A stretch of DNA of 64,000 nucleotides from Paraburkholderia ribeironis (GTDB taxonomy: Bacteria; Pseudomonadota; Gammaproteobacteria; Burkholderiales; Burkholderiaceae): NCBI RefSeq assembly GCF_900019265.1, contig NZ_CYGX02000012.1, positions 124,001 through 188,000 on the forward strand. Reading direction: 5' to 3'. Positions 23,559 to 34,853 of the stretch are shown piece after piece. The notes under the pieces are model-generated. The model was given only the letters and a program-made list of their open reading frames with translations, did no database searches and was not told the origin of the DNA. A program made the position numbers and the translations under genes. The first letter of the stretch is position 1; each line of letters opens with the position of its first letter.

Positions 23559-24058
23559 GGCGCCAGGCTCCTTGAGCGGGCGCCTGCGGCGTTGCTTATG
23601 CAGTGGGTCGTCAGATTGCTGGCGGTCGCGCTCGTGAGGTTGGTGGCGCGCCTGGCAGCCGGCTTATGCGCCGGATGATGCGCCGGATGATGTGCCGGCT
23701 TATCTGCCGGTTTGTCTGCCGCGCGGCCGGCCGGATCGCCCGCGACAGTGCGCGCAACGCGATGGCCACGGACCGCCACGGGCTCTCCCCTGATTCGTCC
23801 GCTTGTCTGCGGGACTGCTGTGTACATTGCTGCTCCTGCTTGTTGGTGCGCGAACCGTCGGCGGCTCGCTTCATTCCCGCCGTGACGCATTGAATGCGCC
23901 ACCTGGCGGGTTGCGTCGGTGCCGGGCCATGCGCCGTCTGCAATCGCCGTCTCCATCCATTGCCAACCATAGCCCATGGCGCCGGCGCATGCCTGCCGGC
24001 GAGCAGCCGCGCCCCATGGCGTGCGCCCCATGCTATTCGCCCCAGCGTGGCGCCCCAT

Positions 24059-24100
24059 GCCATGCGCGCCACGCCATGCGCGCCACGCCATGCGCGCCAC
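24059..24100. repeat. 14-bp tandem repeat abutting dapC promoter
   Basis: GCCATGCGCGCCAC occurs three times in exact tandem, ending two bases before the TATAAT at 24103. The repeats occupy the position of the -35 box. Confidence 0.9.
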
Positions 24101-24108
24101 GCTATAAT
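24080..24108 (+). promoter_or_regulatory. Candidate dapC promoter (perfect -10)
   Basis: TATAAT at 24103-24108 is a consensus -10 hexamer 126 nt upstream of the dapC start. No good -35 exists at the right spacing because that position lies in the 14-bp repeat. Confidence 0.45.
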
Positions 24109-24233
24109 CACCCGCTCGCCGCCGTCCCCGGTCGGTCCGTCTGCCGCACTCGATACGCCCTGCCGTCGGTCGGCGCGCGCCCAGTTTCTCCGCATCCGTC
24201 TGCGCCCATCTTCGATCAGGCTCGATCCGCTCC

Positions 24234-25451
24234 GTGAACCCGCTACTCGATTCCCTTCAGTCCTACCCGTTCGAAAAGCTGCGTGTGCTGTTCAAGGACG
24301 TCACGCCGCCGGCCGGCCTCGCGCATATCAGCTTCGGCATCGGTGAACCGAAACATCCCACGCCGGCGCTGATCCGCGACGCGGTGGTGGCATCGCTCGG
24401 CGGCCTCGCCGCCTATCCGGCCACGCTCGGCTCGCCGGCGCTGCGCGAGTCGATCGCGAAGTGGATCACGCAGCGCTACGGCCTGCCGCCGATCAATCCG
24501 GCCACCGAGGTGCTGCCGGTCTCGGGCTCGCGCGAGGCGCTGTTCGCGCTCGCGCAGACGGTGCTGGATCCACGGCGCAATGCTGACGGCGAACCTGCGA
24601 TCGTACTCTGTCCGAACCCGTTCTACCAAATCTACGAAGGCGCGGCGATTCTCGGCGGCGCGCAGCCGTACTTCGTCAACAGCGACCCGGCGCGCAATTT
24701 CGCCTGCGACTACTCGGCGGTGCCGGCCGACATCTGGGCCCGCACGCAACTTCTGTACGTCTGCTCGCCCGGCAATCCGACCGGCGCGGTGCTCACGCTC
24801 GACGACTGGCGCGAACTGTTCGCGCTGTCGGACCGCTACGGCTTCGTGATCGCGTCCGACGAGTGCTACTCCGAGATCTATTTCGACGAAGCGCAGCCGC
24901 CGCTCGGCGGCCTCGAAGCCGCGCACGAGCTCGGCCGTGGCTACGAGCGGCTGGTCATGCTGTCGAGCCTGTCCAAGCGCTCGAACGTGCCGGGCATGCG
25001 CTCGGGTTTCGTCGCCGGCGATGCGGCGATCCTCAAAGCGTTTCTGCTCTACCGGACGTATCACGGCGCGGCATTGTCGACGGTGTTTCAAAGCGCCAGC
25101 ATCGCCGCGTGGAACGACGAAACGCACGTGCGCGAGAACCGCGCGAAGTATCTGCAGAAGTTTTCCACCGTCACGCCGATGCTCGCCGACGTGCTCGACG
25201 TGCGCCTGCCGGACGCCGCGTTCTACCTGTGGGCGGACGTCTCGCGCACCGGCCTCACGGACACCGAGTTCGCCCAGCGCCTGTACGCCGACTATAATGT
25301 GACGGTTCTGCCGGGCTCGTTCCTCGCGCGTACCGCGCACGGCGTGAACCCCGGCCGCAATTTCGTGCGCCTCGCGCTGGTCGCCGACGTCGACGAATGC
25401 ACGCAGGGCGCACAGCGCATCGTCGATTTTTGCCGTGCGCTCGCCGGTTGA
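24234..25451 (+). CDS. dapC: N-succinyldiaminopimelate aminotransferase (DapC)
   Basis: A 405-residue class I/II PLP aminotransferase that forms N-succinyl-L,L-DAP from the keto acid in lysine and peptidoglycan synthesis. The PLP-binding lysine lies in MLSSLSKRSNVPGMRSGF near residue 245. CSPGNPTGAVL and the C-terminal arginine region NFVRLALV are intact. Translation likely starts at GTG 24234 (MNPLLDSLQSYPFEKL). It lies 91 nt before dapD, and together with dapE the succinylase route is clustered here. Specific assignment as DapC rests on that context. Confidence 0.92.
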   Translation: MNPLLDSLQSYPFEKLRVLFKDVTPPAGLAHISFGIGEPKHPTPALIRDAVVASLGGLAAYPATLGSPALRESIAKWITQRYGLPPINPATEVLPVSGSREALFALAQTVLDPRRNADGEPAIVLCPNPFYQIYEGAAILGGAQPYFVNSDPARNFACDYSAVPADIWARTQLLYVCSPGNPTGAVLTLDDWRELFALSDRYGFVIASDECYSEIYFDEAQPPLGGLEAAHELGRGYERLVMLSSLSKRSNVPGMRSGFVAGDAAILKAFLLYRTYHGAALSTVFQSASIAAWNDETHVRENRAKYLQKFSTVTPMLADVLDVRLPDAAFYLWADVSRTGLTDTEFAQRLYADYNVTVLPGSFLARTAHGVNPGRNFVRLALVADVDECTQGAQRIVDFCRALAG

Positions 25452-25475
25452 GTCGTGCGCCCGGCTTTGAATGCT

Positions 25476-25493
25476 GCCGGGCGAACGCCCGGC
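25476..25493. repeat. Short hairpin in dapC-dapD spacer
   Basis: An 8-bp perfect inverted repeat GCCGGGCG/CGCCCGGC with a 2-nt centre. No T-tract, so probably not a terminator. Confidence 0.4.
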
Positions 25494-25542
25494 GCGCCGC
25501 ATCCCCTTCTTCCGACTTCAACTCTTCAGAAAAAGCACGCAT

Positions 25543-26370
25543 ATGTCGCAACAACTTCAGCAGATCATTGACACCGCCTGGGACAACCGCGCCGAACTGT
25601 CGCCGAAGGCCGCGCCGGCCGAAGTGCGTGAAGCCGTCGCCCACGCCATCGAGCAACTCGACAAAGGCGCCCTGCGCGTCGCCGAAAAGAAAGACGGCGA
25701 TTGGGTCGTCAACCAGTGGCTGAAGAAAGCCGTGCTGCTGTCGTTCCGCCTCGAGGACAATGCGCCGATGCCGGCTGGTGGCTACAGCCAGTTCTACGAC
25801 AAGGTGCCCTCGAAGTTCGCCAGCTACACCGCTGAAGACTTCGCCGCCGGCGGCTTCCGCGTGGTGCCGCCCGCGATCGCGCGCCGCGGCTCGTTCATCG
25901 CGAAGAACGTGGTGCTGATGCCGTCGTACACCAACATCGGCGCGTACGTCGACGAAGGCACGATGGTCGACACGTGGGCCACCGTCGGCTCGTGCGCGCA
26001 GATCGGCAAGAACGTGCACCTGTCGGGCGGCGTGGGCATCGGCGGCGTGCTGGAGCCGCTGCAGGCCAACCCGGTCATCATCGAAGACAACTGCTTCATC
26101 GGCGCGCGTTCGGAAGTGGTCGAAGGCGTGATCGTCGAGGAAAACTCGGTGATCTCGATGGGCGTGTACCTCGGCCAGAGCACCAAGATCTACGACCGCG
26201 AAACCGGCGAAGTCACGTATGGCCGGATTCCGGCGGGCTCGGTGGTGGTGGCGGGCAATCTGCCGTCGAAGGACGGCTCGCACAGCCTGTACTGCGCGGT
26301 GATCGTCAAGAAGGTGGACGCGAAGACGCGTGCGAAGGTCGGCCTGAACGAGCTGCTGCGAGGCGATTGA
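25543..26370 (+). CDS. dapD: Tetrahydrodipicolinate N-succinyltransferase
   Basis: A 275-residue left-handed beta-helix acyltransferase that uses succinyl-CoA to open tetrahydrodipicolinate. Hexapeptide-repeat sequence is evident from about residue 105 ([21 protein letters not shown], then [19 protein letters not shown]). The start ATG 25543 gives [19 protein letters not shown], the family beginning; the frame upstream is non-homologous. The stop TGA overlaps the next ATG by one base. Confidence 0.96.
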   Translation: MSQQLQQIIDTAWDNRAELSPKAAPAEVREAVAHAIEQLDKGALRVAEKKDGDWVVNQWLKKAVLLSFRLEDNAPMPAGGYSQFYDKVPSKFASYTAEDFAAGGFRVVPPAIARRGSFIAKNVVLMPSYTNIGAYVDEGTMVDTWATVGSCAQIGKNVHLSGGVGIGGVLEPLQANPVIIEDNCFIGARSEVVEGVIVEENSVISMGVYLGQSTKIYDRETGEVTYGRIPAGSVVVAGNLPSKDGSHSLYCAVIVKKVDAKTRAKVGLNELLRGD

Positions 26371-26735
26371 TGGCGCGCGGCACCAAAACCGTCGTCTACG
26401 GCATTCCGAACTGCGACACCGTGAAGAAGGCCCGCGTGTGGCTCGAAGAGCACGGCGTCGAGTTCGAGTTTCACGACTTCAAGAAGGCCGGCGTGACCGA
26501 GCCGCTCGTGCAGGACTGGCTGAAGGACGTGAAACTCGACGCCCTGCTGAACCGTCGCGGCACCACGTGGCGCGGCCTGTCCGACGACATGAAGGCAGCC
26601 GCGGATACCCAGCCGGGCGCGATCGCGTTGATGATCCATAAGCCGTCGGTGATCAAGCGGCCGGTGCTGGTGGTCAACGGGCGGGTCAAGTCGCTCGGTT
26701 TTTCCGCGGACGAATACACTGCGCTATTCGCCTGA
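26370..26735 (+). CDS. ArsC/Spx-family thioredoxin-fold reductase
   Basis: A 121-residue protein of the arsenate-reductase-like/YffB family. The N-terminal VVYGIPNCDTVKKARVWLEE contains one redox-type Cys (residue 15) but not the full set of arsenate-reductase cysteines. RGTTWRGL, the KPSVIKRPVLVV segment and GRVKSLGF match the family. It starts on the last base of the dapD stop (TGATG), so it is translationally coupled inside the diaminopimelate cluster. An arsenate role is unlikely; association with dapE is also known in enterobacteria (yffB). True function unknown. Confidence 0.88.
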   Translation: MARGTKTVVYGIPNCDTVKKARVWLEEHGVEFEFHDFKKAGVTEPLVQDWLKDVKLDALLNRRGTTWRGLSDDMKAAADTQPGAIALMIHKPSVIKRPVLVVNGRVKSLGFSADEYTALFA

Positions 26736-28025
<1,290 letters not shown>

Positions 28026-28041
28026 CCGAGGACCCTTTGCG

Positions 28042-28926
28042 ATGACGCTTCCGTTTTCCACTGTCCGCGACCTGCTGCGTTTCGCGGTGTCGCGCTTCAA
28101 CCAGGCTCAGCTGTCGTTCGGCCACGGGTCGGCCAACGCCTACGACGAAGCCGCCTATCTGATCCTGCACACGCTGCATCTGCCGCTTGACCTGCTGGAT
28201 CCATTCCTCGACGCGCGGCTGACCGCGGCCGAAATCGACGCCGTGCTGAACGTCATTGAACGGCGCGCCGCCGAACGCGTGCCGGCCGCGTACATCACAC
28301 AGGAAGCGTGGATGCACGGCTTCCGTTTTCATGTTGACGAGCGCGTGATCGTGCCGCGTTCGTTCATCGGCGAATTGCTGCAGGATGGCCTGCAACCCTA
28401 CGTGGAAGATCCCGAGCAGGTGAGCGCGGTGCTGGAGCTGTGCACCGGCTCCGGCTGCCTCGCGATTCTCGCCGCGCACGCGTTCCCGAATGCGGATGTC
28501 GATGCGGTGGACCTGTCGGCGCCGGCGCTCGAAGTCGCCAGGCGCAACGTGATCGACTACAAGCTCGACAATCGCATCGCGCTGTTCGAAGGCGATCTGT
28601 ACGCGCCGCTCGCCGAGCGCCGCTACGATGTGATCATCAGCAATCCGCCGTACGTGAACGCCGCGTCGATGCAGCAGCTGCCCGCCGAATACAAACACGA
28701 ACCGGACATGGCGCTGGCAGGTGGTGCCGACGGCATGGACGTCGTGCGTCGCATCATCGCCGACGCGCGCAACTGGCTGACCGAAGACGGTGTGCTGGTC
28801 GTCGAGATCGGCAACGAACGCGAGCACGTCGAAGCGGCCTTCGGCGGCCTCGACCTGGTCTGGCTCTCGACCAGCGCCGGCGACGACAATGTATTCCTGA
28901 TTCAGGCCGCCGACCTGCCGGTCTGA
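28042..28926 (+). CDS. prmB: 50S ribosomal protein L3 glutamine methyltransferase
   Basis: A 294-residue HemK/PrmC-family SAM methyltransferase that modifies a glutamine of ribosomal protein L3. SAM motif I is VLELCTGSGCLAI near residue 133, and the substrate-binding NPPYVN motif lies near 197. The N-terminal helical domain is typical of PrmB rather than PrmC. GAGGA lies upstream of ATG 28042. It is likely cotranscribed with dapE (16-nt gap), an order conserved in the lineage. Confidence 0.92.
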   Translation: MTLPFSTVRDLLRFAVSRFNQAQLSFGHGSANAYDEAAYLILHTLHLPLDLLDPFLDARLTAAEIDAVLNVIERRAAERVPAAYITQEAWMHGFRFHVDERVIVPRSFIGELLQDGLQPYVEDPEQVSAVLELCTGSGCLAILAAHAFPNADVDAVDLSAPALEVARRNVIDYKLDNRIALFEGDLYAPLAERRYDVIISNPPYVNAASMQQLPAEYKHEPDMALAGGADGMDVVRRIIADARNWLTEDGVLVVEIGNEREHVEAAFGGLDLVWLSTSAGDDNVFLIQAADLPV

Positions 28927-29134
28927 TGACATGTCAACGCCTTGATGCCTGATGGCGTGGTGCGCGCGGCGGGCATCTGCAGGGGTCGCGCGGGTTGCGT
29001 TTGAAGGCGTTTTCGAGGCGGGTTTGCAGCGCGATGCCGTCTGACGCTGTCGCGCTTCGGGTTGCACCACCGCTCAGGTATGCGCCCGCACCCGCTTCCC
29101 GAAACACAGCGCTTCGCCAACTCTTCGCGAGCTT

Positions 29135-30586
29135 ATGGAATTCGACCTGCTTCATGTCGGCCCGCTGGTTGCCCTCGCCCACATTCTCGGCGTGGTCGCG
29201 GCGTGCCACGCGATTCTCCATACCCGCACCTCGCAAGGCGCGATCGCGTGGGCCGTGTCGCTCGTCGCGATGCCGTATCTGACGCTGGTGCCTTATCTGT
29301 TTCTCGGCCGCAGCAAGTTCGCCGGCTACGCGGACGCGCGCCGCGTCGAAAACGAACTACTGCGCACGCGGGCGCATCCTCCGGAATGGGACACGCGGGC
29401 TTCGTCCGCGGGGCTGCCCACGCAGCAGCTCGGAGTCAGGCTCGTGCATTCGCTGACGCGTCTGGGCGGCATGCCGTTTTTGCCCGGCAATTCCGTGCGC
29501 ACGCTGGTGAACGGCGTCGCCACCTTCGAGGCCATTCTCGAGGCAATCGAAAGCGCGCGGCACTACGTGATCGTGCAATTCTTCATCGTGCGCGACGATG
29601 CGCTCGGCGCGCTGTTCAAGGACGCGCTGATCGCCAAAGCGCAACAAGGCGTGCGGGTCTACTTCCTGTACGACAGCATCGGCAGCTACGATCTGCCTCA
29701 CCGCTATGTGGCGACACTGCGCACGGCCGGCGTCGAGATGCATCCGTTCGCCACCAATCGCCGGTTCGTCAACCGTCTGCAGCTGAACTTCCGCAATCAT
29801 CGCAAGATCGTCGCGGTGGACGGCGAGCGCGCGTTCGTGGGCGGCCATAACGTGGGCGTCGAATATCTCGGCGGCAAGCCGCCGCTATCGCCATGGCGCG
29901 ATACGCACATCGAGGTGCGTGGCCCGGCGGTCGCCAGCATCCAGTTCGTGTTCACCGAGGACTGGCACTGGGCCACGCAGCAGTTGCCGCAGTTCGACCT
30001 GCCGCCCGCCGCGCTGGCCGACGATCCGGCTGGCCAGGGGATGCACTGCCTCGTCATGCCGAGCGGTCCGGCCGACAAACAGGAAACCTGCTCGCTCTTT
30101 TTCGTCGAAGCGATCAACGCGGCACGCGAGCGGATCTGGATCACCACGCCCTACCTCGTGCCCGATGAAGCCGTGTTCTCCGCCTTGCGGCTCGCGGCGC
30201 TGCGCGGCGTGGACGTACGCATCCTGATTCCGAGCCGGCGCGACCACCGGGTGGTGTTTGCCGCCTCGACGCTGTATGCGTACGATTCGCTGCGCGCGGG
30301 CATCCGCATCTTCCGTTACCAGCCGGGCTTCCTGCATCAGAAGGTGGTGCTGATCGACAGCGTGGCCGCCGCGATCGGCAGCGCCAATCTCGACAACCGC
30401 TCGTTCCGGCTCAACTTCGAAATCATGGTGCTGACCGTGGACCGCGGGTTTGCACTGGAAGTCGAAACGATGCTGCTGAACGATTTCGCGGAGTCGCGTG
30501 AAATCGACCACAACGAATATCGGCGAGCGAGCGCGCTGCGCCGCATGCTGATGCATGTGGCGCGCCTCTTCTCGCCAATCCTCTAG
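29135..30586 (+). CDS. cls: Cardiolipin synthase
   Basis: A 483-residue phospholipase-D-family enzyme that condenses two phosphatidylglycerols (or PG with another lipid) into cardiolipin. Two N-terminal membrane helices (residues 5-25 and 32-55) precede two HKD motifs: NHRKIVAVDGERAFVGGHNVG near 228 and HQKVVLIDSVAAAIGSANLD near 402. ATG 29135 gives MEFDLLHVGPLVALAHI. It is separated from prmB by 208 nt with no evident gene. Confidence 0.93.
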   Translation: MEFDLLHVGPLVALAHILGVVAACHAILHTRTSQGAIAWAVSLVAMPYLTLVPYLFLGRSKFAGYADARRVENELLRTRAHPPEWDTRASSAGLPTQQLGVRLVHSLTRLGGMPFLPGNSVRTLVNGVATFEAILEAIESARHYVIVQFFIVRDDALGALFKDALIAKAQQGVRVYFLYDSIGSYDLPHRYVATLRTAGVEMHPFATNRRFVNRLQLNFRNHRKIVAVDGERAFVGGHNVGVEYLGGKPPLSPWRDTHIEVRGPAVASIQFVFTEDWHWATQQLPQFDLPPAALADDPAGQGMHCLVMPSGPADKQETCSLFFVEAINAARERIWITTPYLVPDEAVFSALRLAALRGVDVRILIPSRRDHRVVFAASTLYAYDSLRAGIRIFRYQPGFLHQKVVLIDSVAAAIGSANLDNRSFRLNFEIMVLTVDRGFALEVETMLLNDFAESREIDHNEYRRASALRRMLMHVARLFSPIL

Positions 30587-30626
30587 GCGCCGCGCCGCCG
30601 TATGGGCTCAAAACCGGGCTCAAAAC

Positions 30627-30643
30627 GGGCTCAAAACGAGCCC
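30627..30643. repeat. Hairpin and GGGCTCAAAAC repeats between cls and gpx
   Basis: Three imperfect GGGCTCAAAAC direct repeats (30604-30637) end in a perfect 6-bp hairpin GGGCTC/GAGCCC with an AAAAC loop. It lies between convergent genes, so possibly a weak terminator, though no T-run follows. Confidence 0.45.
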
Positions 30644-30665
30644 AAGACGCGGGCGCACGACAGGC

Positions 30666-31145
30666 TCACAGCAACTGTTCGATGTCCTCGGTGATCGCCT
30701 CGGGCTTGGTCAACGGCGCATAGCGCTTCACGACGTTGCCTTCGCGGCCGATCAGGAACTTGGTGAAATTCCACTTGATCGCTTCGAGCCCGAGCAGGCC
30801 CGGCGCCTCGCCCGTCAGATAGCGGAACAGCGGATGCGCGTTCGCGCCGTTCACGTCGATCTTGTCGAACATCGGGAAGGTCACGCCGTAATTCTTCTCG
30901 CAGAAACTGCCGATCTGTGCGGCGTCGCCCGGCTCCTGCTTGCCGAACTGGTTGCACGGAAAACCGAGCACCGCGAGCCCGCGCGCCGCGTAGGTGTCGT
31001 ATAGCTTCTGCAGGCCCGCGTATTGCGGCGTGAAGCCGCATTCGCTCGCAGTGTTGACGACCAGCAGAACCTTGCCCTGGTACTGCGCGAGGCTCGCCTC
31101 TGTGCCGCCGAGCGTGCGCGCCGAAAACGAATAGATCGATGTCAT
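30666..31145 (-). CDS. Glutathione peroxidase-family thiol peroxidase
   Basis: A 159-residue Cys-type GPx that reduces hydroperoxides using thioredoxin or glutathione. The peroxidatic Cys36 lies in NTASECGFTPQY, with the resolving-type region GFPCNQFGKQEPG and the WNFTKFLIGREG tryptophan/asparagine triad. GGGGAGAG precedes ATG 31145. It is a single gene between convergent cls and the divergent ABC-F gene. Confidence 0.93.
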   Translation of the reverse strand: MTSIYSFSARTLGGTEASLAQYQGKVLLVVNTASECGFTPQYAGLQKLYDTYAARGLAVLGFPCNQFGKQEPGDAAQIGSFCEKNYGVTFPMFDKIDVNGANAHPLFRYLTGEAPGLLGLEAIKWNFTKFLIGREGNVVKRYAPLTKPEAITEDIEQLL

Positions 31146-31280
31146 GTGCTCTCCCCGTGAAAGCCGTCAGTCTATGCCAAAAGCAGCGCCGCAACAGTCG
31201 GCCGAATGGCCAATCCCGGCCGCGCGCCCGGCGCGAGCCGCGGCAGTCTAAAATAGCGGTTTTCTCCAGCCAGCCCCTTC

Positions 31281-33263
<1,983 letters not shown>

Positions 33264-33309
33264 CGGCGCGCTGTTTCCGGTGCGCGCCGGCAACCACGGG
33301 AGCTTGGCT

Positions 33310-34422
33310 TTGTCATCCGCGACATCATCATCCGGGTCATTGACTGGATCGGCGCAGCCCGCGCTGCAAGGGCTGCGGGTACTCGACCTGACGCGCCTCC
33401 TGCCCGGCCCGATGGCCGCGCTGCGGCTGGCCGAGCTGGGCGCCGACGTGCTGAAAATCGAGGCCCCCGGCGCGGGCGACCCCACCCGCACGATGATGCA
33501 ATCCTCGGCCGACCGCGTGGCCGGACGACCCGGCGCGTTCTACCGGCTGGTCAATCGCGGCAAGCGCGAAACGCGGCTCGACCTCAAGTCCGCGGCGGGA
33601 TGCAACGTGTTGCGTGCGCTCGCCGCGGAAGCGGATGTGCTGATCGAAAGTTTCCGGCCAGGCGTGATGGAGCGGCTTGGCATCGGCTACGACACGCTGC
33701 GCGCGGTCAATCCGCGGCTCGTCTATTGCGCGATCAGCGGGTACGGGGCAAGCGGTCCCTTCGTCGATCATGCGGGCCACGATCTGAATTACATCGGCTA
33801 TGCCGGCGTGCTCGATCAACTGGCGAGCCGCGACGGCACCCCGATCCTGCCGAATTTTCAGATCGCCGACCTGCTCGGCGGCGCATTGAGCGCGGTCACG
33901 CAGATTCTCGCCGCGTTATGGCACGTGTCGCGCGGCGGCGAAGGCCGCTTCGTCGACGTCTCGATGACCCATGTCACGTATGCGCACAACGTCGTCGCGC
34001 AAGTCGCCCTCGCCAACGAGGGCGCCGCGCCGGCCGCCGGCGCCGGTCTGCTGAATGGCGGCGTGCCCTGCTACAACCTGTACCGCACGCTCGATGGCCG
34101 CTGGCTTGCGGTCGGCGCGCTCGAGCTGAAGTTCTGGGAAACGCTGTGCATGGCGCTCGACCGGCCAGAATGGGCGACGCGCCACTGGAGCCTCGGCCAG
34201 GCGATCGGCGGCCCGGATGCGGTTGCGCTCACGCTCGAACTGGCCGACGTGATCGGCGCGCGAGCGCTGGAAGATTGGGTTGTGCTGCTGGAGCCACTCG
34301 ACTGTTGTGTGTCGCCGGTGCTGACAGCGGCGCAAGCCGCGCAGCATCCGCTGTTCAATCCACAAGCCTACGCGACAGCAAGCACAAGCGAACCGGACGA
34401 CGACGGGAGCCCGGCCGGCTGA
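33310..34422 (+). CDS. CaiB/BaiF-type CoA-transferase
   Basis: A family III CoA-transferase-like protein of about 370 residues, which moves CoA between organic acids or activates acyl groups. LQGLRVLDLTRLLPGPMAALRLAELGADVLKIE and the GYGASGPFVDHAGHDLNYIG region are characteristic (quoted in parts). The start is uncertain: no ATG lies near. TTG 33310 has GGGAG 7 nt upstream, whereas starts further up overlap the ABC-F gene. It may be an alpha-methylacyl-CoA racemase-type member; the substrate cannot be inferred. Confidence 0.85.
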   Translation: MSSATSSSGSLTGSAQPALQGLRVLDLTRLLPGPMAALRLAELGADVLKIEAPGAGDPTRTMMQSSADRVAGRPGAFYRLVNRGKRETRLDLKSAAGCNVLRALAAEADVLIESFRPGVMERLGIGYDTLRAVNPRLVYCAISGYGASGPFVDHAGHDLNYIGYAGVLDQLASRDGTPILPNFQIADLLGGALSAVTQILAALWHVSRGGEGRFVDVSMTHVTYAHNVVAQVALANEGAAPAAGAGLLNGGVPCYNLYRTLDGRWLAVGALELKFWETLCMALDRPEWATRHWSLGQAIGGPDAVALTLELADVIGARALEDWVVLLEPLDCCVSPVLTAAQAAQHPLFNPQAYATASTSEPDDDGSPAG

Positions 34423-34432
34423 AGTGCGGCGC

Positions 34433-34711
34433 TCAGCGCCGCGCCGCGGTCTGCCGCGGCAGGGTCTGGCGCGGCGTCTTTTCGTCGTCGTAAAGCAGGT
34501 GCTTACGGCCTTCTACGTGCCGGTTGATCGTGGCGCGCACGTCGGCGGCGGTGGCATCTTCGGCCACTACCCCTCGCGATATCTGTCCCGCCGTATCGAT
34601 CCATTCGACGATCCGGCAGGCGCCGCCCCACGGCTGGCGAATCGGTGCGGACACACGACAGCCGCGCACCTGTATCGGCCGCTCGGCTACGGTTTCATGT
34701 GACTGTTTCAA
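34433..34711 (-). CDS. Small conserved-type hypothetical protein (DUF2866-like)
   Basis: A 92-residue basic protein. The core (about residues 12-65: IQVRGCRVSAPIRQPWGG, then RIVEWIDT and ADVRATINRHVEGRKHLLYDD) looks like a compact folded domain, followed by a basic tail. It resembles, from memory, small Burkholderia-restricted proteins named DUF2866; this was not verified. The best start is TTG 34711, with AAGGA 7 nt upstream. It is convergent with the CoA-transferase gene and downstream of radA in the same direction. Function unknown. Confidence 0.6.
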   Translation of the reverse strand: MKQSHETVAERPIQVRGCRVSAPIRQPWGGACRIVEWIDTAGQISRGVVAEDATAADVRATINRHVEGRKHLLYDDEKTPRQTLPRQTAARR

Positions 34712-34853
34712 GGCGCGATCCTTTTTCGAGCATCAGAAGGGATGCATATCCCCGCAGCTTAGAAAAAAGAAATGCCAGCCAGGTTACAGCCAATATGGAG
34801 ATATTTACCGCGCATTACCAGGCGCAAGCGCCCACGGACGACGCAGCCCCCGT

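Larger units (their letters stand above)
23559..24233. other. EamA-dapC divergent intergenic region with repeats
   Basis: 675 nt lacking a credible gene. Open frames here translate to low-complexity Met/Ala/Arg/Trp repeats and are artefacts of tandem DNA. It contains GCCGGATGATGC-like repeats (about 23664-23722), CGCCCCATGC-like repeats (about 24007-24060), a 14-bp triple repeat and the dapC -10 box. Confidence 0.7.

Noticed and set aside
23555-24195. Open frames rich in Met/Ala/Trp/Arg in the EamA-dapC gap
   Set aside because: They are translations of tandem DNA repeats and have no independent coding support.
26370-26735. Annotation as an arsenate reductase
   Set aside because: No arsenic-resistance neighbours and only one evident redox Cys; the context is diaminopimelate synthesis.
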